From contig NZ_LT669940.1 of NCBI RefSeq assembly GCF_900128505.1, positions 418,489 through 482,488 of the forward strand: 64,000 nt of DNA. The letters run 5' to 3'. This DNA is from Parabacteroides timonensis (GTDB lineage: Bacteria > Bacteroidota > Bacteroidia > Bacteroidales > Tannerellaceae). Shown one piece after another: positions 58,868-64,000 of the stretch; position 1 is the first letter of the stretch, and each line of letters opens with the position of its first letter. The position numbers and the translations under genes are program-made. The notes beneath the pieces were generated by a model. That model had not been told where the DNA came from. It searched no databases and saw only the letters and a program-made list of their open reading frames with translations.

Positions 58868-59452
58868 TTATTTTAGGGAAATGGAAAGTGTCAATATAAA
58901 TATTTCCACAGAACCGTAACTGGCTCTGACTTTCTTTAATGAGCGTTGGATCAGGTTTTGGGCCGATTGGTAATTCAGATTCATCAAGATACATATTTCA
59001 TCCATGCTTAATTCCTGAATAAACCTGTAATATATGATCTCTTTCTGCCGTGGAGGAAGTGCAGACAAGATTTCTTTTAATTTTCTCTGCTGATTTGTAT
59101 ATTGCTCATTTTTGATGAAAACTTCTTCGACCGTCGGCTCCAGCGAGAACTGAATATTTTCTGGTAGTTCCCGGTCATAAAGAGATTCTTTATAGAGAGT
59201 CCGGATGAGGCAATTCTTTAAAGAAACGAATAGGTAGACTTTTATATTTTCAGGAGTGACAAGATGATCCCGGTTTTTGTATAGAGAAGTGAAAACTTCT
59301 TGTATACAATCTTTTATGATTTCAGAATCGGATGTGAAACGAAGACCATACCGGTACAGTATTTGTACATAAGTATTGTATATCCAGCAATAGGAATCAT
59401 TATCGCCGGAAACAAATTGGCGCCACCTTATTTTAGTCTCATCTACTAGCAT
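58868..59452 (-). CDS. ECF-type RNA polymerase sigma factor (PUL-associated)
   Basis: A 194-residue sigma factor with region 2 ('SYCWIYNTYVQILYRYGLRF', 'IKDCIQEVFTSLYKNRDHL') and region 4 ('LSALPPRQKEIIYYRFIQELSMDEICILMNLNYQSAQNLIQRSLKKVR' in parts). The downstream FecR gene makes the classical ECF/FecR/SusC control unit: ligand binding at SusC releases this sigma factor, which transcribes the susCD genes. It has a good promoter at 59470-59499. Confidence 0.94.
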   Translation of the reverse strand: MLVDETKIRWRQFVSGDNDSYCWIYNTYVQILYRYGLRFTSDSEIIKDCIQEVFTSLYKNRDHLVTPENIKVYLFVSLKNCLIRTLYKESLYDRELPENIQFSLEPTVEEVFIKNEQYTNQQRKLKEILSALPPRQKEIIYYRFIQELSMDEICILMNLNYQSAQNLIQRSLKKVRASYGSVEIFILTLSISLK

Positions 59453-59469
59453 GGTTATGTATTGTTTGA

Positions 59470-59499
59470 CAAATATAAGACAATTATTATGAAAAACAA
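59470..59499 (-). promoter_or_regulatory. Promoter of the ECF-sigma/FecR genes
   Basis: On the minus strand TTG (59499-59497), 19 bp, TATATTTG (59477-59470), matching the housekeeping Bacteroidetes promoter. The start codon follows 18 bp after the -7 box. Confidence 0.7.
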
Positions 59500-59537
59500 G
59501 GTTTGTGTTCTTGGATTACACAATTATATTGTAAACA

Positions 59538-59573
59538 AAAAAGGTTCCTATTTATATTAAAACAGGAACCTTT
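59538..59573 (-). terminator. Terminator of the fucosidase gene
   Basis: AAAGGTTCCT / AGGAACCTTT arms with an AT-rich loop and T tract on the minus strand, 17 bp after the 59590 stop. Confidence 0.8.
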
Positions 59574-59589
59574 AGTAATCACTTTTTTC

Positions 59590-60954
59590 TTATAATGTCT
59601 CAAAAACAGAGAAATTCAATATTTGGGGTTCCGCTTTCGACTCTGTTACAATAAGTTTGATAGCATCGAGTTTCTGCGGATCAAACCTGTTAATATGTTT
59701 GTGCCCGATGCAGGAACCGGAAGACAGGTCGATCCATTCATTATCCTTTTTCCCTTTTAGAGTATATTTTAAAATCCTTTCTCCTTTGGATATGTCTTCC
59801 TGCATAATAACGCGATCGATGCTGGTCGGCTTCTCGAAAGACAGGATGTATTCTGATCCGGTTCCGGAAGTTTGCTGGAGTGGTGTGCCGTATTGCCGGT
59901 TTATCTCTTTGCCTAATGCTTCTATCCGGCAAACATCAGCTTCCGGGATAAGCCCTTTGTTGTCGACAACCAGTCCTAATAGCATATTCGTATTTCTTCC
60001 AACACTGGTTTCATATTTTGTTAATAGCTCAGGAATCGTGAACATCATGCTGTCTTCTCCGGCTGTCCAAAACCATCCACCCTGGAATGAACGATTCCAG
60101 CGCAAGGTGAAGTCAGATTCTCCCGGACACCAGAACGGGGCAAAAGGATCACCGTTCAGACCGTTGATAACACGGGTGCCATCTGCATTTGTCGTAGAGT
60201 CGGCGGTAGACCAGCAAGGGTAGGGGGCAACGCCTTCTTCGTTGCCAACCCATCTGACCAGATTCGGGTGCCCATAAGGGCCTTGGAAGGCAACAGCGTT
60301 GGGTTGTAATTTTTGAACTAGTGATAACACGTCTGCACCGCCCTGTTCCCTGGAGAGTACGCCTCCGTCGAACCATATTTCGAACAATTCGCCGTAATTA
60401 CTCCATAACTCGGTCAGTTGTTGTGTTACGATCTTATTGTATTCCTCCTGGCTGACCGGACCTCCTTCCTGAACAATTCCCGGATTATCTACATACAGAT
60501 AGCCGTTGGCCGTCGTACTGGCATAGATACCCGGTTTGATGTTATATTTTTTGCAGGAAGCAACAAAATCGGCAACAATATCTCCTTCTCCATTTTTCCA
60601 GGGAGATTGTTTGATGCTGTAATCGTGTGCTTCTGTTGGCCACAAGCTGAAGCCGCTGCAATGTTTGGCCACAAGTACTGCATATTTAGCTCCCAGCTTC
60701 TGAGCCGTTTCCAGCCATTGATCGGTGTTTAAGTCTGTCGGATTGAAAATGGAAGCGTCCGGGTGTGTCCCCCAATTCCTGAAATTATAATCCGGTTGAT
60801 AAACCGGCATGTCGAAATGGATCAGGACTCCTACTTCTGCATCCGCCCAGGCTAGTTGCCGGGCATTGGGAGTAACTACCTTTGTTGTCTCTTGGGGTGA
60901 ACAGGATATGAGGACAGATAGAGCTGCCAGTAATCCTACAACTGTTTTTTTCAT
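59590..60954 (-). CDS. GH29 alpha-L-fucosidase lipoprotein
   Basis: A 454-residue lipoprotein (lipobox 'VLISCSP', Cys18). GH29 catalytic domain from residue 28: 'VGVLIHFDMPVYQ', 'KLGAKYAVLVAKHCSGFSLWPT' (the family KHxxGF motif), 'NIKPGIYAS', and 'FEIWFDGG' with the probable nucleophile D196. A C-terminal beta-domain (about 355-454) holds a carbohydrate-binding-like sandwich ('GSEYILSFEKPTSIDRVIMQEDISKGERI' in parts). GH29 enzymes release terminal alpha-linked fucose with retention. The acid/base residue cannot be assigned by eye. Lying between two SusCD pairs, it indicates that the locus attacks fucosylated glycans such as mucin O-glycans or milk-type oligosaccharides (inference). Confidence 0.92.
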   Translation of the reverse strand: MKKTVVGLLAALSVLISCSPQETTKVVTPNARQLAWADAEVGVLIHFDMPVYQPDYNFRNWGTHPDASIFNPTDLNTDQWLETAQKLGAKYAVLVAKHCSGFSLWPTEAHDYSIKQSPWKNGEGDIVADFVASCKKYNIKPGIYASTTANGYLYVDNPGIVQEGGPVSQEEYNKIVTQQLTELWSNYGELFEIWFDGGVLSREQGGADVLSLVQKLQPNAVAFQGPYGHPNLVRWVGNEEGVAPYPCWSTADSTTNADGTRVINGLNGDPFAPFWCPGESDFTLRWNRSFQGGWFWTAGEDSMMFTIPELLTKYETSVGRNTNMLLGLVVDNKGLIPEADVCRIEALGKEINRQYGTPLQQTSGTGSEYILSFEKPTSIDRVIMQEDISKGERILKYTLKGKKDNEWIDLSSGSCIGHKHINRFDPQKLDAIKLIVTESKAEPQILNFSVFETL

Positions 60955-60994
60955 GATTGAGTCAGATTATATTTCAGATACAAGTATAGTGAAA

Positions 60995-61028
60995 AATAAT
61001 GAGCCAATTAATTTATTGGCTCATTATT
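60995..61028 (-). terminator. Terminator of the second SusCD unit
   Basis: A perfect 14-bp stem (AATAATGAGCCAAT and its complement) with a 6-nt loop, 6 bp after the SusD stop. A degenerate -7 box TATACTTG at 60988-60981 follows on the minus strand and may drive the fucosidase gene. Confidence 0.75.
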
Positions 61029-61033
61029 ACTGT

Positions 61034-62656
61034 TTACCAATCCGGGTTTTGTGGTAACAAATTAGGATTGTAAGTGAATTCGTCGGTCGGTATCGGACGC
61101 AGGTACAGACGGTCGTACCATTTACGGGTCATATTCCCGTATAAAATGCGATAGTTTCCGGTTTCCGGATCACGTGGTCCTAAATACGTCTTCTGGTTTT
61201 CGAGTAGTTTACCAGCTTTCCACCGGCACAAGTCGTTCCATCGAATACCTTCGCAAGCCAATTCTACCCGGCGTTCACGGCGGATCTCGTTGAGTAACGG
61301 AGAAATGCTAACTTCCCAGTTAGGCCAGTTCGGGTCGGTAAATCCTACATTGGTCGTCAGATGAGGCATGCCTACACGGTCGCGCAGTTTATTGATCGTT
61401 TTGTCCAGTACAGCCTGGTCGCATTCACCTAATTCGGCTTTTGCTTCTGCATAGTTCAATAACACTTCACCGTAACGGTAGATCAGGTCATCCAGTGTAC
61501 ATTTAATATATTCGTTGTCTTCGGCCAGCGGAGAATACATCTTATATAAACGATAACCTGTGAAAGTCAGATTGTTGAAGATCGGTGAATTCTCATATTC
61601 TTCCGAACCGTCGGCTAAGATTGCAATAGGGCGATCAGGAGTATACACACATTGTTTCAGACGTGGGTCACGATTCTCAAATTCATCCATGAATTTAGTA
61701 TCTCCTTTATAAAGATTACTTAATCCGATCGGTTTACCGTCTGTACACAAGAACGATTCCACGAAATCTTTGGTCATTCCGGTACCTGCTTCACGAACGG
61801 TACGCGGACGGTTGTTCATACGTTTGTCTGTAATATAGGCGACAAAGAAGATTGCTTCTTTATTATTCGTATAATCCTGCTGGTTGAACAAAGCATGATA
61901 ATCATCTTGAATATTTCCGGTTGAATAGATATCGAAGTTACCGTTGTTGATGATTTTTTCAGAGGCTTCCACACTGGCACGCAGATATTTGTCTGCATTT
62001 TCCATGTTTCTGTATTTTCTCCAGGTTCCTTCAAACAGGCAAACTCTCGATTTCAGCGTTAAAGCGGAGTATCTGCTAAGCCGGGTATCTGTCATTGTTT
62101 CCGGTAGCCACTCACTCGCTTTATCCAGGCAGGCACAGATCGAGTCTATAACCGTTCCGCGATCATTGCGTGGATTGTATAGCTCTTCCGAAGAAGTGGT
62201 CAGGTCTGTTGTCAACCAAGGTACGTCACCGAAACGGAGTACTTTTTCATAATAGAATTTAGCCTTGAAGAAATAGATTTCACCGACATACCGGTGGATG
62301 TTTTCCGTTATTCCTTCAACCGTATGATAACGTGCCAGGAAATAATTACAGCTTCGGATGTTTGCCCAGTCACCTTTCGCCCAGCCTCCGCCGGCAGTAG
62401 GAACGGTATAATCGCTCCAGATGAAATCGTCTTTTGTCTGATGCGCCTGGTTGTCGGACGCATTGTCGTTGCCATAGGCACCGGTATTATCCAGTGTGGT
62501 ATAAAACTGGTTGGCAAAGTTTTTCAAGTCACTTTCTGTCTTCCAATAAGTCTCGTCATTGATCTTATCTTCCGGGTATAAATCCATGAAATCGTTGTTA
62601 CATGCAGAAAACCCGAGTAGTAAAGACAAGCTTGCAATATAATATACTTTTTTCAT
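61034..62656 (-). CDS. SusD/RagB-family nutrient-binding lipoprotein (second)
   Basis: A 540-residue lipoprotein (lipobox 'GFSACNN', Cys19). SusD features: 'DFMDLYPEDKINDETYWKTESDLKNFANQFY' in parts, 'IHRYVGEIYFFKAKFYYEKVLRFGDVPWLTTDL' in parts, 'DLIYRYGEVLLNYAEAKAELGECD', 'EIRRERRVELACEGIRWNDLCRWKAGK' in parts, and the terminal 'YLRPIPTDEFTYNPNLLPQNPDW'. It pairs with the SusC-type gene 37 bp upstream. It belongs to a different SusD subgroup from the 52527 protein by overall sequence, so the two pairs probably handle different ligands. Confidence 0.95.
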   Translation of the reverse strand: MKKVYYIASLSLLLGFSACNNDFMDLYPEDKINDETYWKTESDLKNFANQFYTTLDNTGAYGNDNASDNQAHQTKDDFIWSDYTVPTAGGGWAKGDWANIRSCNYFLARYHTVEGITENIHRYVGEIYFFKAKFYYEKVLRFGDVPWLTTDLTTSSEELYNPRNDRGTVIDSICACLDKASEWLPETMTDTRLSRYSALTLKSRVCLFEGTWRKYRNMENADKYLRASVEASEKIINNGNFDIYSTGNIQDDYHALFNQQDYTNNKEAIFFVAYITDKRMNNRPRTVREAGTGMTKDFVESFLCTDGKPIGLSNLYKGDTKFMDEFENRDPRLKQCVYTPDRPIAILADGSEEYENSPIFNNLTFTGYRLYKMYSPLAEDNEYIKCTLDDLIYRYGEVLLNYAEAKAELGECDQAVLDKTINKLRDRVGMPHLTTNVGFTDPNWPNWEVSISPLLNEIRRERRVELACEGIRWNDLCRWKAGKLLENQKTYLGPRDPETGNYRILYGNMTRKWYDRLYLRPIPTDEFTYNPNLLPQNPDW

Positions 62657-62693
62657 TCTGTTTTTAAATTTAATTATTCTACAATATTCTGTC

Positions 62694-64000
62694 TTAGAAT
62701 GTCAGGTTGGCACCAAAAGAGAATGATCTGATGAATGGATAAGCATTCACTGTTGCCAATTCCGGATCGAAAGTGTCAGGCATTCCGGAGAATTCGAACA
62801 AGTTGTCCGCATTGAAGTAAACTCTCAGCTTTGAGATCTTGGCTTTTTCTGTAATAAATTTCGGAATAGTATAACCAAGAGCCAGCTGTTTACAACGGAT
62901 ATAAGCACCATTCAGCATGAAGCGGGTCTGATTTTCATTTACAGCTGAACCGTTCATTCGGGCACGCGGGAAGAAAGCATCGCGGTTGTCTTCTCTCCAA
63001 TAGTCGTAGTTCATTTTCTGCGGAACAGACCACTGGGATGTATAATGAGACAGATAGAATGTCTTCGACGGTATGATATCGCGTTTCATGGTTCCCTGAA
63101 AGAATAAAGTGAAATCGAAGCCTTTGTATTCGGCCGTACCACGGATACCGAAGTTATAACGAGGTGTCTCATTACCGATGACCTTCATATCCCCCGGATT
63201 ATTAGCCGTATTTTCCCCTTTTGTTACTTTACCGTCGCCATCCAGGTCGGCAAACTTTAGGTCGCCTGCATATTGAGGATAGCCAACTACTTTCGACTGA
63301 TCCCATGATGCCGCTTCTTCATCCGATTGGAATAGACCGTCTGTGACGAACCCCCAGATCTCGCCTAACTTTCTTCCTTCGTAATAGCTATCGGCCAGGT
63401 TCTTTGTCGGGTTATCATATTTGGTAATTTCTGCCTGGTAATCGGATAATGACAAGGTGGTACTATATGCAAAACCGCTTTCCAGTGTAGACTTCCATGT
63501 CAAAGCCAATTCCCAACCTTTTGTTCTCAAATCGGCTGCATTCATCTGCGGCTCTGATACACCCAGGATAGAAGGTAATGTTTTTGACTTGGTCAACATG
63601 TCTTCTGTCGTACGTACATAATAGTCGAATTCACCGGTCAGGCGGCTGTCGAGCATAGAGAAATTGAAACCCAAGTCCCATTGCTTCACTGTTTCCCAGG
63701 TCAGCTGATCGCTTACCAGTCCCGGAGAATATACTCCCATCTGTTTTTCACCATTGAATAGATAGCCTACTTCTCCTGTGGAGTAGGTGGAAATGTAGGG
63801 GTAATACGCTGCATAACCTCCTTGATTTAATACCTGGTTTCCTAAAGCACCGTAAGAACCTCTGATCTTGAAATCATTCACGATGTGAGAGATCGGTTTC
63901 CAGAATTTCTCCTGCGAAAGTCTCCAACCCAATGAGAATGTCGGGAAGAATGCGAAACGATCGTTTTTCGGGAAACGTGAGGAACCGTCGTAACGTCCGT
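62694..64000 (-). CDS. SusC/RagA-family TonB-dependent transporter, C-terminal part
   Basis: The minus-strand frame is open from the right edge (first complete codon near 63998, reading GRYDGSSRF) to the stop at 62694, giving about 435 residues of a SusC-type barrel; the N-terminal half is outside the window. Hallmarks include 'GRYDGSSRFPKNDRFAFFPTFSLGWR' in parts, 'DFKIRGSYGALGNQ', 'YEGRKLGEIWGFVTDGLFQSDEEA', 'DLKFADLDGDGKVT' and the terminal 'AYPFIRSFSFGANLTF'. An in-frame ATG at 63932 is internal and not the start. It is the upstream partner of the SusD at 61034. Confidence 0.95.
   Translation of the reverse strand, partial: GRYDGSSRFPKNDRFAFFPTFSLGWRLSQEKFWKPISHIVNDFKIRGSYGALGNQVLNQGGYAAYYPYISTYSTGEVGYLFNGEKQMGVYSPGLVSDQLTWETVKQWDLGFNFSMLDSRLTGEFDYYVRTTEDMLTKSKTLPSILGVSEPQMNAADLRTKGWELALTWKSTLESGFAYSTTLSLSDYQAEITKYDNPTKNLADSYYEGRKLGEIWGFVTDGLFQSDEEAASWDQSKVVGYPQYAGDLKFADLDGDGKVTKGENTANNPGDMKVIGNETPRYNFGIRGTAEYKGFDFTLFFQGTMKRDIIPSKTFYLSHYTSQWSVPQKMNYDYWREDNRDAFFPRARMNGSAVNENQTRFMLNGAYIRCKQLALGYTIPKFITEKAKISKLRVYFNADNLFEFSGMPDTFDPELATVNAYPFIRSFSFGANLTF

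Overview
The window comes from a Bacteroidales genome, most likely Parabacteroides or a close relative. This is inference from gene content: SusC/SusD pairs with a FecR/ECF-sigma switch, long runs of FimA/Mfa1-type fimbrillin lipoproteins, HU-HIG histone-like proteins, a TPP-riboswitch omp-pnuT-TPK thiamine operon, a sufBCD cluster, and promoters of the Bacteroidetes type (-7 TAnnTTTG, -33 TTTG). I see no tRNA, rRNA, CRISPR array or intact transposase.

Layout. 1-2143 (+): end of a GntR regulator, a slipin, and a 6-bladed propeller lipoprotein. 2146-4748 (-): a LytTR response regulator with its kinase, and an outer-membrane barrel. 4896-10833 (-): a MacB-like ABC exporter (ATPase and two permeases) followed by an NtrC-type sigma-54 activator and its PAS kinase. 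A near-consensus sigma-54 promoter lies directly upstream of the ATPase. 11.1-34.7 kb is a fimbrial island: two tandem, about 95% identical FimB/Mfa2-like lipoprotein genes (-), a hybrid kinase/response regulator/AraC protein (+, 14811), then three fimbrial transcription units (17965; 19488-24227; 24576-30025). These are followed by HU-HIG genes and their broken copies, and a DUF3575-DUF3868 pair (32156-34206). 34.8-38.4 kb (-): the thiamine-salvage operon under a TPP riboswitch. 38.5-47.4 kb (+): rimP-nusA-infB-cvpA and sufBCD. 47.5-48.9 kb: a VOC-GNAT fusion and an orphan ECF sigma. 49.1 kb to the end (-): a DUF5107/TPR protein, a SusCD pair with FecR and ECF sigma, a GH29 alpha-L-fucosidase and a second SusCD pair that runs off the right edge.

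Most interesting region. Four fimbrial promoters (upstream of 17965, 19488, 24576 and 32156) share one layout: a TAnnTTTG -7 box without a clear -33 box, and a CTATC/CTATT half-site whose TAT lies exactly 25 nt upstream of the -7 box. In three of the four a second half-site sits 21-22 bp further up. More half-site pairs at 21-bp spacing occur around the duplicated Mfa2-like genes and the AraC-type hybrid regulator. I infer a locus-wide fimbrial regulon controlled by that regulator. Two inverted copies of a roughly 250-bp multi-hairpin element flank the regulator and one Mfa2-like gene, so that 4.4-kb block could in principle invert.

The right end looks like a fucose-related glycan-utilisation locus whose first SusC carries an STN signalling domain and sits beside its own FecR/ECF pair.
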